From positions 1 to 44,430 of the forward strand of contig CAZYLK010000027.1 in NCBI GenBank assembly GCA_964648365.1: a stretch of DNA of 44,430 nucleotides, given 5' to 3'. This document shows, piece by piece, positions 1-6,943 of this stretch. Origin of the DNA: SURF-32 sp964648365. GTDB taxonomy: Bacteria; Planctomycetota; Phycisphaerae; UBA1845. Each line of letters starts with the position of its first letter. The stretch's first letter is position 1. Below the pieces are notes generated by a model. The model saw only the letters and a list, made by a program, of their open reading frames with translations, did no database searches and was not told the DNA's origin. Position numbers and translations under genes: made by a program.

Positions 1-497
1 TCGAGCTCGTGCGCGATGGCCTTGGCCATCATCGTCTTGCCGGTGCCCGGCGGACCGTACAGCAGCACGCCCCCCCCCGTTGGCACGCCGTATCGCTGGG
101 CCAGCTCCGGATGCGAGAAGGGGTAGATCATCTTGAGGCGGATGTCCGCCTTGACGTCGTCGAGGCCCGCGATGTCGTCGAAGCCGACGTCAGGCTTCTC
201 CCGCGCGATCCAGTCGGAGGCGTCGGTGCCGCTGTCATCCTCGCGCTCGCGCTGCCGCGTTCGCGCCGGCGAGGGGCTGCGATGCTGCCGCTCGCAGTCC
301 TTGGCCAGGTCGATCAGCTCGGCCGCGACCTCCTCGTGCTGGCGGCGCGTCTCCTCGCTTTTGGCCTGTTCGGCCAGTTCGATCATGCACTCGGCCGCGT
401 CGATCAGGTACGTCTTCGCGGCAAGAAAGTCGCCCTTCTTGTACGCGCTGACGCCCTTGGACTTGAGCCGCTCGAATGTCGCAAACGTCACTGCCAT
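1..497 (-). CDS. Vps4-like MIT-domain AAA ATPase (N-terminal part, cut by window edge)
   Basis: Only the first 165 residues are inside the window. Residues 1-75 form a helical, Ala/Lys/Glu-rich segment matching the MIT (microtubule interacting and trafficking) three-helix pattern seen at the N-terminus of Vps4 (GVSAYKKGDFLAAKTYL, then AAECMIELAEQA). A polar linker follows (about 75-100, rich in Arg, Asp, Ser), then the start of a classical AAA module: FDDIAGLDDVKADIR, GVLLYGPPGTGKTMMAKAI (Walker A at about residues 149-156). In eukaryotes and archaea Vps4/CdvC ATPases disassemble ESCRT-III polymers by binding MIM motifs through MIT. Here three ESCRT-III-like genes lie directly upstream on the same strand, which supports that role. 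The translation was done by hand from the complement. Walker B, the sensor residues and the Vps4 C-terminal helix lie beyond base 1. Alternative: another MIT/TPR-like AAA protein. Confidence 0.88.
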   Translation of the reverse strand, partial: MAVTFATFERLKSKGVSAYKKGDFLAAKTYLIDAAECMIELAEQAKSEETRRQHEEVAAELIDLAKDCERQHRSPSPARTRQREREDDSGTDASDWIAREKPDVGFDDIAGLDDVKADIRLKMIYPFSHPELAQRYGVPTGGGVLLYGPPGTGKTMMAKAIAHEL

Positions 498-627
498 GAG
501 GGTCTCGTTCCGCGAGAAGGGAGTGAGAGAATGAGGGAGTCAGCGAGAATGGCAGGCGTACCGCGATGCAGCGCCGCCACGCAGCGTTGCCGACTCACGC
601 ACCCGCCCCGTGGAATCCCGCAGACCT

Positions 628-2289
628 TCATCCCGAATCTCCTCGTTCCGCGGTGTCCTGATCGCCACCTGCGGGCACCATCTCAAAGATGTTTCGGTAT
701 GGCCGCAGCCGGAATCCATCGGGCGCGGGATGCTCCTGCGTGTAATACACGGGTCGATCCACGTACCGGACCACGTCCTCCTTCCACCGGCCCTGCTCGT
801 TGACCCGCACCACGTGAAGGTCCGGCCGGGGCGTGCGTACCAGCTTCGCGTAGAGCACCGGCCGCGACATGATCCAGTCCGACGCGACGACGGCATCCGG
901 CGGAAGCGAGGCCAGGTCCATCTCGGCCAGAAACGCTTCGGCCGCCCGCGTCTGGCCCGGATTGTAACGCACGGCGTTGTGGCGGAGGATTAGCGCTGCG
1001 CCGGCCAGGCAGATCACCGCCAACGGCGTCCGCCACCGAGGCGGCAGATCACGCGGAAACCACCGCGCCAGCGCGGCCGCCATAACAATGGCCAGCGACC
1101 ACGCGACGGGAACCAGGTCGGTCGCGTCGTCGTGGACGCGATACTGCAACTGAAACGCGACGGCGCCCACCACGACAGACCCCAGCATCACGGCCAACTC
1201 CGGCGAGCGCCGCACCAGGACGTAGCCGCCCAGGCTCACCGCGAGCAGCCCGATCAGGAGCGGTTGCGTGTCGTAGACAAAAAACTGCCGCCGGATCCAG
1301 CGCAGCTTCGAACGCGCCTGGTAGAACGTGGATCCCTTCAGATAGTTGAAGTCCTGCGCCGTGATCAGCCAGCCGAGCCGCGCCGCGGCCGCGCGAAACG
1401 TCCCGTCGTCCTCGGGGATGCCGGTTCGGGCCTCCGCGTAGTCGAGCAGATAGTTGTACGTCGTGGTCGGCTTTTCGAGATACAGCATCAGCGACAGCAC
1501 ACCCGCGACGACGCCCGCGGACAGCGCGCCTGTCGTCGCGAGCCGTCGCAGGACGACGCGCCCGCCGGACGCCCGCTCGATCCACCATACGGCGAACACG
1601 ATTCCGGGCAGGAAGCAGATGGCGGGGGGGCGGTTGACCAGCAGCAGGCCGTAGAGCACGGCCGCGGCGTACAGGCGCCACGGCTTCCGCCGTCTGCCGT
1701 ACTCAACCACCAGGTAGATGCAGCCGGTCAGGCAGGCGAGCGAGGGGGCGTAGACCTCCGCGACGAGCATGTTGAACCAGGTCCAGCGATAGAGCGTCAG
1801 CGCCAGCGCGACCGTCGCGGCCACGAGCGCGTTGACGCCCAGACGAATCAGCAGCACCGCGCCGAGCATCAGCCCGACGGCCATGCAGGCCAGGCAGCAG
1901 AGCTGGACCACATAGGCCGGATCCAGGAAGAAAAACAATCGGGTGACGATCCAGAACGGCAGAGCGTATCCGGTGTAGCCGGGCGCGTGCGCGATCCCCA
2001 GGGTCGCGCAGGCGATCTGAAAGTCTCCCGAGTCACCCGTCTGTATCCCAGCGGGGATGCGAAAAAAGGCGCCGAGGAACACGGCCGCCCCAAGGAAGGC
2101 GACCACCCAGCGCTCGCGCCGGGTCAGCGCGATCGAAGTCGTAACGGTGTCGGTCGATGCCGCCGGTGGTGGGTCGCCGGCAGGCCCGATCTCTAAGTCC
2201 GGCACGGCAGGCCGCCGACGCTCGGGCCGGGTGTGTGAACTCGGCCGGTCGGGCAGGGGGGGGGCGGGCGACGGCGCGGGCGGCGTCAC
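628..2289 (-). CDS. DUF2723-like polytopic membrane protein (GT-C glycosyltransferase-like)
   Basis: A 553-residue membrane protein. After a Pro-rich cytoplasmic leader (about 1-55) come roughly ten hydrophobic segments. The first luminal loop carries GDSGDFQIACATLGIAHAPG, which matches the signature loop of DUF2723/TMTC-type GT-C proteins with its conserved acidic residue; these transfer sugars from polyprenyl-phosphate donors to proteins or lipids. The C-terminal quarter is a soluble extracytoplasmic tail (ASDWIMSRPVLYAKLVR...). The start is GTG, and its GTGA overlaps the stop of the upstream ESCRT-III-like gene by 4 bases, so translation of the two is probably coupled. Substrate is unknown. 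The coupling to an ESCRT-III-like protein is unusual and suggests that both act on the same membrane or surface structure; that is inference. Confidence 0.85.
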   Translation of the reverse strand: MTPPAPSPAPPLPDRPSSHTRPERRRPAVPDLEIGPAGDPPPAASTDTVTTSIALTRRERWVVAFLGAAVFLGAFFRIPAGIQTGDSGDFQIACATLGIAHAPGYTGYALPFWIVTRLFFFLDPAYVVQLCCLACMAVGLMLGAVLLIRLGVNALVAATVALALTLYRWTWFNMLVAEVYAPSLACLTGCIYLVVEYGRRRKPWRLYAAAVLYGLLLVNRPPAICFLPGIVFAVWWIERASGGRVVLRRLATTGALSAGVVAGVLSLMLYLEKPTTTYNYLLDYAEARTGIPEDDGTFRAAAARLGWLITAQDFNYLKGSTFYQARSKLRWIRRQFFVYDTQPLLIGLLAVSLGGYVLVRRSPELAVMLGSVVVGAVAFQLQYRVHDDATDLVPVAWSLAIVMAAALARWFPRDLPPRWRTPLAVICLAGAALILRHNAVRYNPGQTRAAEAFLAEMDLASLPPDAVVASDWIMSRPVLYAKLVRTPRPDLHVVRVNEQGRWKEDVVRYVDRPVYYTQEHPAPDGFRLRPYRNIFEMVPAGGDQDTAERGDSG

Positions 2290-2894
2290 TTCTGCTTCTC
2301 GCCCTGACGTTTGAGCGAATCGAGTTCCGCCCGCAGGCCGGCGAGCTTGTTCATCTCCTGTTGATGCTCGGCCTCCGCCTCGGCCTCGATGAGCCGGTCG
2401 ATCTCATCGTCGGACACCGTTTCGCCGGCCGACGACATCTCGATGTCCTGCGACGCGACGTCCTCGACGGTGTCGAGGAACATGCTCATGCGCTCCTCCA
2501 TCGTCTGCGACTGCACCATCGCCTTTTCCCAGTCGGCCTGGGTCTTGACCAGGTCCGTCTCGCCGAACAGTCGTCCGATCTCGGTCGCCATCATGCCCAT
2601 CGCGCCGGCAAAGTCGGCGGAGGCTTCCGCCTGCTTCTTGATGAGCATGGCGTTCTTGACGGACAGCAACTGCCGCTCGAGCATCTTGCGGATCGTCGCG
2701 GTTTTCTTCAGAGAGTTGCGGATAAACGCGTACTGCGCGTCGTCGCCGATCTTCTTGGCGTGCTGGGCGTTCTTGATGAACTCGTCCTGAAACTTGCCCT
2801 GCTCGCGGATGGCCTTTTCGATCCGGCGGATGCCCTGACGGATCTTGATGTCCCGCTCGATGCGGCGTTCTTCGCTGGATTTGAAAAGGCCCAT
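2286..2894 (-). CDS. ESCRT-III-like protein A (Vps2/CHMP2-like, with MIM1-like tail)
   Basis: A 202-residue, almost fully helical protein. It opens MGLFKSSEERRIERDIKIRQ, a short hydrophobic/basic N-terminus as in CHMP proteins. The first half is strongly basic (long alpha1/alpha2 hairpin); the second half is acidic (GETVSDDEIDRLIEAEAEAE), the charge asymmetry typical of ESCRT-III. The middle segment AMGMMATEIGRLFGETDL, followed by MEERMSMFLDTVEDV, resembles the CHMP2/Vps2 alpha3-alpha4 region. The C-terminus, residues 185-197 (AGLRAELDSLKRQ), aligns position by position with the MIM1 of human CHMP2A (ADLEERLKNLRRD), keeping the three Leu and the basic end. A good Shine-Dalgarno (GAGGA) precedes the ATG. 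It is followed, with overlap, by the DUF2723 gene and then by the MIT-AAA ATPase. Alternative: a divergent PspA/Vipp1-like protein, but length, tail and partner fit ESCRT-III better. Confidence 0.8.
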   Translation of the reverse strand: MGLFKSSEERRIERDIKIRQGIRRIEKAIREQGKFQDEFIKNAQHAKKIGDDAQYAFIRNSLKKTATIRKMLERQLLSVKNAMLIKKQAEASADFAGAMGMMATEIGRLFGETDLVKTQADWEKAMVQSQTMEERMSMFLDTVEDVASQDIEMSSAGETVSDDEIDRLIEAEAEAEHQQEMNKLAGLRAELDSLKRQGEKQK

Positions 2895-2906
2895 AGCTTC
2901 CTCAGA

Positions 2907-2966
2907 AATGGCGAATGGCGAATGGCGAATGGAATAGCGAATGGCGAATAGCGAATAACGAATGGC
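2907..2966. repeat. Degenerate 7-bp tandem array (GGCGAAT type), left member of an inverted pair
   Basis: About eight imperfect copies of a 7-base unit (GGCGAAT, AGCGAAT, AACGAAT). The array starts only about a dozen bases upstream of the ATG of ESCRT-III-like protein A. The same units occur in reverse orientation at 3385-3422, so the pair flanks the PspC gene. Similar inverted pairs lie at 42621-42654 and 42720-42786. Confidence 0.9.
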
Positions 2967-3063
2967 AGAGGGTCCGGATCGCTCCGTTGCGGAGAGCCCT
3001 CGGTAGTGGATTGCAGCACGTTATTCGTTTCATGGTGCGGTCGGTCGAGTTCGCTGTCGCTGA

Positions 3064-3264
3064 TCAATAGTACTCGCGATCCGGGATCACGGCCCAGAGG
3101 ATGATGTACACGAGAATCCCGGGAAATCCGACGGACAGGAACGACAGCAGCACGTAGCCTACGCGCACGGCCGTCGCGTCGAAACCAAAGTGCTCCGCGA
3201 TCCCGCCGCAGACGCCGGCGATCATCCGGTTCGATACGCTTCTTCTCAACCTCCCCGATGCCAT
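3064..3264 (-). CDS. PspC-domain small membrane protein
   Basis: A 66-residue protein that is essentially one PspC domain: RLRRSVSNRMIAGVCGGIAE (amphipathic entry with the characteristic GVCGGIA), then a membrane segment VGYVLLSFLSVGFPGILVYI ending in ILWAVIPDRE, all standard features of the family. PspC proteins sense envelope stress in the phage-shock response, where the effector is PspA, itself an ESCRT-III superfamily member. The start at 3264 is chosen because AGGAGA lies 5-10 bases upstream; a longer reading to 3294 lacks this. The gene sits between two ESCRT-III-like genes and between inverted short-repeat arrays, so it may be a regulator of the cluster or a later insertion. Confidence 0.88.
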   Translation of the reverse strand: MASGRLRRSVSNRMIAGVCGGIAEHFGFDATAVRVGYVLLSFLSVGFPGILVYIILWAVIPDREYY

Positions 3265-3384
3265 CGATTCTCCTGACTTCCTGTACATGCGCACTCATCA
3301 AACCTGAGCGCCTATCCGTGACCGCTTCCTTACGGTCGCGGCTCTGATTGTCATCCAATGACGGCGAACGCTTCCCAGCTTTTC

Positions 3385-3422
3385 TGCAATTCGTTATTCG
3401 CTATTCGCCATTCGCTATTCAT
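3385..3422. repeat. Degenerate 7-bp tandem array (ATTCGCC type), right member of the inverted pair
   Basis: Units such as ATTCGTT, ATTCGCT and ATTCGCC, the reverse complement of the array at 2907-2966. It overlaps the stop codon of ESCRT-III-like protein B (TGA read at 3421-3419), so the array may have set the present C-terminus of that protein. Confidence 0.88.
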
Positions 3423-4024
3423 CCCTCCGCCGCCGCGTGCCGTTCCCTCACCCGCCGGTCCGCTTCGTCGAAGCCTTCCGACCGGTCGGCGATGTCGCCG
3501 CGGTCGATCTTGTCCCAGATGTTCATCACCGTCTCGCCGGCTTCGCTCAGGCCGGCGGCGCCTTCGTCGACGCTTCGGCCCAGGGCGAGCACCTCGTCGA
3601 GCCGCTCCTGGTAGACCTCCGCCCGCACCGCGTCGGACTCGATCATCTTGCCCAGCCGAAGCATGTCTTTTTCGCTGATCAGGCCGAGTTTGCCCGCCGC
3701 GCCGGCGCGATCCGCGTTTTCGCGCAGCATGCGCAGCCGGCCGACGGTCATCATCTCCTTGCTGCGGATGTTGAGCTGTCGTTGCAGCATGAGCTGTTCG
3801 CTGGTGCGCAGCTCGAACTCCTGGGCCAGCATCCGCCGCACTTCCGGCACTTTCTCATCCGCGCCGCGCTCGAAGATCTCCTGCTTGTCCTTGGCGAGCT
3901 TTGTAATCTTGCTCAGTAGCTGCTTGCGGTCCTTTTCCAGCAGCAGTTCCTGCCGGCGCAGCTCGGAGCGCGTCATCTCCGAAAGCGGTCGCTTGCGTTG
4001 GGTCAGCCACTCGATGAAAGCCAT
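3419..4024 (-). CDS. ESCRT-III-like protein B (helical, Snf7-superfamily candidate)
   Basis: A 201-residue helical protein starting MAFIEWLTQRKRPLSE, with the hydrophobic N-terminal start seen in its neighbours. A long basic hairpin region follows (RRQELLLEKDRKQLLSKITK, then EVRRMLAQEFELRTSEQLML and MMTVGRLRMLREN); the C-terminal third is acidic and Gly/Ala-rich (SVDEGAAGLSEAGETVMN). Charge pattern, length and genomic company agree with an ESCRT-III subunit, but no MIM motif is clear. It starts 15 bases after the stop of the winged-helix/ESCRT-III gene, so the two are co-transcribed. The call rests mainly on architecture and context; a generic coiled-coil protein is possible. Confidence 0.62.
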   Translation of the reverse strand: MAFIEWLTQRKRPLSEMTRSELRRQELLLEKDRKQLLSKITKLAKDKQEIFERGADEKVPEVRRMLAQEFELRTSEQLMLQRQLNIRSKEMMTVGRLRMLRENADRAGAAGKLGLISEKDMLRLGKMIESDAVRAEVYQERLDEVLALGRSVDEGAAGLSEAGETVMNIWDKIDRGDIADRSEGFDEADRRVRERHAAAEG

Positions 4025-4039
4025 GCGGCGACGTTCCGA

Positions 4040-5509
4040 TCAGTTAGGTTCCGCGCTGCGGCGCGGCGGCTGACGCTCGGCCCGGGGGGGGGCCGGATCG
4101 GCCTCCTCCTCAAACGACGGCGCTTCCGGCGCCTCGGTCACGCGGACCGACCGGCGCTCGGGCGTCTTCGAGGCCGCCGCCGGTTTCGCCTCCTGCGCCG
4201 GTTCGGAGGCGAACTCCTTGAGAATATCCAGTTCCTCCTGGCTGGTCACCAGCTCCGTCTGATCGGACTCCAGCGAACTGACCATCTCCGCGTCGCTCTT
4301 GAGCGTCTCGAGCATCTCCTCGGCCGCCACCGCGTGTTCGGTCAACTCTTCCGTCGTCGGCAGTTTGGCCATCTGGCCCTGCTGAATCAACGTCAGGTTG
4401 TGGATGTCCGTGCTGATGATGTTGACCTGCTGGTTCAGCATGTTGAGCGTGGTGTGCTGGCGGCGGATGTCCTTGCGAAGCTGCGCGAGCTGCGCCGCCA
4501 TCCGCTTCTGCACCACCATCGACGTGGCCGCCTTGCCCGCGGCCAGCAGGTCCGCCTCTTTCTGTTCCAGCGAGGAGATGTCATCCGCGACGCGGTCGCG
4601 CCGCTGGCTCAGCGCCGCCCGCCGTTCCGAGAGCGCGTTGAGCTTCTCGGCGTCGTCCGCCTCGCCGGAAAACAGCGATTTGATTCTCTCGATGAAGTCC
4701 ATCGACTTTCTCTCCCGTCGTTGCGGAGCGGCGCCGCGATACAGCAGAACCTCGCCGTCCTGACGGGTCAACCTCAGTTCCGGATCGCGCTGGGCGACCC
4801 GCTCGAATGCCTGCTTGACGACGTTCTCGGACAGGCCGCTGCGCCGGCACACCTGCGCCACCGAGACGCTTCCGGTCAGCAGTTCCGCGCTGCATTCGCG
4901 GATGGCCTTTTCCGCCCGCTCCAGTTTCTGCTTCGATCCTTCCGGGTCGAATATTCGCAGCACGCGCGGGTCCACCTCGTCGCTGCCGCCGCTGATCCTC
5001 CACCCGCCCTGGCCGTCCGGCTCGATCAGCACCAGCGTGACGCTGGGCAATTCGAGCCGACCCTGCCGGACATCATCGGCGAATCCGGTCGGGCTGCACA
5101 CACCGATCAGGTGGGGGACGCCCGAGTTGCCGACGATGCGTCGGACGTGGTCCACCACGTCCGCCAGCCCCACCGGCCCCGGCTCGCGGCCGGTAACGTA
5201 CGCATCCAGTGGCGACAGCACCGTCGCACACGCGGCCCCGGTCGGCCGCTTCCAGAACAAAAACGAGCGATCGTACCCCCGCAGAACGACGCGCCGGTTC
5301 GACGGCAGCGACTTGAGCAGTTCACGGTCGTAGCAGCGGTTTTCCGCCATGACGGCGCGCAGGCGATCACCGTCGTCGGCCCGCTGCGTCTGCCAGATCG
5401 TTCCGCGAAAAAGCTGCCCGCGCGCAGCCTGAAAGTTCGCCTCAACCGCGGAGAGAAACTCCGTTTCGGAGGCGAACGCCGACGATGCTTCCGGGCTGAC
5501 CTGCTTCAT
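4040..5509 (-). CDS. Winged-helix / ESCRT-III (Snf7-like) fusion protein C
   Basis: 489 residues. Residues 1-190 form an unrecognised alpha/beta module (for example CATVLSPLDAYVTGREPG, LPSVTLVLIEPDGQGGWRI). Residues 198-260 read as a winged helix: helices then SVSVAQVCRRSGLSENVVKQ and a beta-wing LRLTRQDGEVLLYRG. Residues 270-450 form an Snf7-like helical region: MDFIERIKSLFSGEADD, a long basic hairpin (VVQKRMAAQLAQLRKDIRRQ), NMLNQQVNIISTDIHNL, then acidic helices (AEEMLETLKSDAEMVSSLES). A Pro/Glu-rich tail ends it. An N-terminal winged helix before an ESCRT-III core recalls eukaryotic CHMP7. Start 5509 is chosen because it leaves a 19-base gap after the upstream gene; a longer reading overlaps that gene. 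An internal ATG at 4702 with GGGAGAG upstream could also give a core-only product. Confidence 0.75.
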   Translation of the reverse strand: MKQVSPEASSAFASETEFLSAVEANFQAARGQLFRGTIWQTQRADDGDRLRAVMAENRCYDRELLKSLPSNRRVVLRGYDRSFLFWKRPTGAACATVLSPLDAYVTGREPGPVGLADVVDHVRRIVGNSGVPHLIGVCSPTGFADDVRQGRLELPSVTLVLIEPDGQGGWRISGGSDEVDPRVLRIFDPEGSKQKLERAEKAIRECSAELLTGSVSVAQVCRRSGLSENVVKQAFERVAQRDPELRLTRQDGEVLLYRGAAPQRRERKSMDFIERIKSLFSGEADDAEKLNALSERRAALSQRRDRVADDISSLEQKEADLLAAGKAATSMVVQKRMAAQLAQLRKDIRRQHTTLNMLNQQVNIISTDIHNLTLIQQGQMAKLPTTEELTEHAVAAEEMLETLKSDAEMVSSLESDQTELVTSQEELDILKEFASEPAQEAKPAAASKTPERRSVRVTEAPEAPSFEEEADPAPPRAERQPPRRSAEPN

Positions 5510-5528
5510 GCCTTGAAGGTCCGTTTCC

Positions 5529-5783
5529 TCATCCGGCGCTCGGGCGCCGCAGTCTCGTTCCGCATCGCGGGCAGAATACGGCGCCGCGCGCATCGCGGAA
5601 GCCACAGCGATGATTCGGGCACACGCCGGGCGGCGAATCGACGGCCGTCCGTTGAGCGCCGCCGCCCGTCAGCGCGCGGCCGATCCAACTCAGCGCCGCC
5701 ATCAGCAGCCGCAGGATCGCAAAGAGCACCGCCACGCAGCCGACGACGAACGCGACCAGTACGACGACGATCTCGATGCTCAC
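5529..5783 (-). CDS. Small membrane protein with C-terminal zinc ribbon
   Basis: 84 residues: one long N-terminal membrane segment (VVVLVAFVVGCVAVLFAILR, continuing LLMAALSWIG) and a C-terminal zinc-ribbon-like knuckle pair, CPNHRCGF then FCPRCGTRL (four Cys). It lies 19 bases after the kinase stop and 19 bases before the winged-helix/ESCRT-III gene, so it is part of the same transcription unit. The kinase next door carries the same type of Cys knuckles, suggesting related protein-protein contacts. Function unknown. Confidence 0.8.
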   Translation of the reverse strand: MSIEIVVVLVAFVVGCVAVLFAILRLLMAALSWIGRALTGGGAQRTAVDSPPGVCPNHRCGFRDARGAVFCPRCGTRLRRPSAG

Positions 5784-5802
5784 ATCCCTCGCTCCTCACT
5801 GG

Positions 5803-6837
5803 CTACACCATCCGCGCGCCCAACTCAACACCGCAGAAGATGCAGAATCGGTCGCTGCGATGAACGAAACCGCCGCACTTGTGGCACTTCGGCACCGCCG
5901 CGACGAGCTGCCGCCCGCAGTGAATGCAGAACTGGTCCTCTCGATCCACGGCGCCGCGGCATTGCGGGCACTCCCGCCCGCCGGCGACGTTTCGCGGAAT
6001 CGGTGGGGGGGCCGCCACCTCGTCCGCAGGCGACAGCGCGAGCAGCATTGCGCCGGCGGTCGGGAAGCGTCCGTCCAGGCGGCAGTACGCCCCGCGGAAG
6101 GCTCGATCCAGATACCCGGGCACATCTGTGCGTACGTCGCTGGGAACTTCGTGCCCCTGCGGCCGTTCGCCGGTCAACATCTCGAACAGCACGATCGCGA
6201 CCGAGTACAGGTCGCTGCGGGCGTCCAGCTCGCGCCCCTCACGCTGCTCCGGCGACATGTAGGCCACCGTGCCCGAAACGCGGGCGCCCTCCTCCGCGGC
6301 CAGGCTGCCGCTCTGCATCATCGCATCGGCCGTCAGCCCGCCGACGCGGCCCAGGCCGAAGTCCGTGACCCGCACGGCCTCCGGCGTGATCGTCGCCATG
6401 TTGTCCGCCGGGTGCGCGAGCAGGATGTTGCCCGGCTTGATGTCGCGATGGATGATGCCCGCGTCGTGGGCCGCCTGCAGCGCGCCCAGCAGGCCGCGGC
6501 AGATCGCCACCGCCGCGTGGATCGGCAGCCGGCTCTCATACCGGTCGATCACCTGCCGCAGCGACGGCCCGTCGACGAACTCCATGATGAGGTACGGCGG
6601 ATCCCCGTACGGGTCCATGTCGATCGCGCGGACGATGTTCGGGTGTCGAAGGCCGTGGATGGCGACACCCTCGCGGCGCAGGTTGCGGACGTACTGGGCG
6701 TCCGTCGGAATCTTGATGGCGGCAAGCTGGTCGAACACGTGGTGCCGGGCCCGCCACACCTCGCCGAAGCTCCCGGTGCCGACGCGCTGCTCCAGCAGAT
6801 AGTTGTTGACCCGGAATCCCTCGTGCAACGTGGCCAT
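5803..6837 (-). CDS. Ser/Thr protein kinase with tandem C-terminal zinc ribbons
   Basis: 344 residues. A complete Hanks-type kinase domain spans about 10-270: glycine loop VGTGSFGEVW, catalytic lysine in AAIKI, hinge YLIMEFVDG, catalytic loop HRDIKPGNILL, DFGLG, and activation-segment end YMSPEQ. There is no transmembrane helix, so it is cytoplasmic. The tail has two Cys4 ribbons (CPQCRGAV...CIHCG and CHKCGGFV...CIFCG). The start at 6837 has GGAGGTGGTGAGG directly upstream; a longer reading to 6879 is unlikely. It opens the block leading into the ESCRT-III-like genes and could phosphorylate their products, which is inference from order alone. Confidence 0.93.
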   Translation of the reverse strand: MATLHEGFRVNNYLLEQRVGTGSFGEVWRARHHVFDQLAAIKIPTDAQYVRNLRREGVAIHGLRHPNIVRAIDMDPYGDPPYLIMEFVDGPSLRQVIDRYESRLPIHAAVAICRGLLGALQAAHDAGIIHRDIKPGNILLAHPADNMATITPEAVRVTDFGLGRVGGLTADAMMQSGSLAAEEGARVSGTVAYMSPEQREGRELDARSDLYSVAIVLFEMLTGERPQGHEVPSDVRTDVPGYLDRAFRGAYCRLDGRFPTAGAMLLALSPADEVAAPPPIPRNVAGGRECPQCRGAVDREDQFCIHCGRQLVAAVPKCHKCGGFVHRSDRFCIFCGVELGARMV

Positions 6838-6943
6838 CCTCACCACCTCCGTCCCGGCCGGCGAGGCGCCGGCGCACACACCCTTCTGGCCTGCCGCGGC
6901 TCACGCAACGCCGCACGGCGGCCGCACGGAACGTGCTGCCTGG

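Noticed and set aside
2286..4024. Calling proteins A and B PspA/Vipp1
   Set aside because: They are shorter, have a MIM1-like tail (A) or no PspA-type motif (B), and come with a MIT-AAA ATPase. Kept as the main alternative because PspC is present.
3998..5863. Plus-strand open frame of 621 codons
   Set aside because: Antisense to the winged-helix/ESCRT-III gene; Arg/His/Leu-rich composition with no domain.
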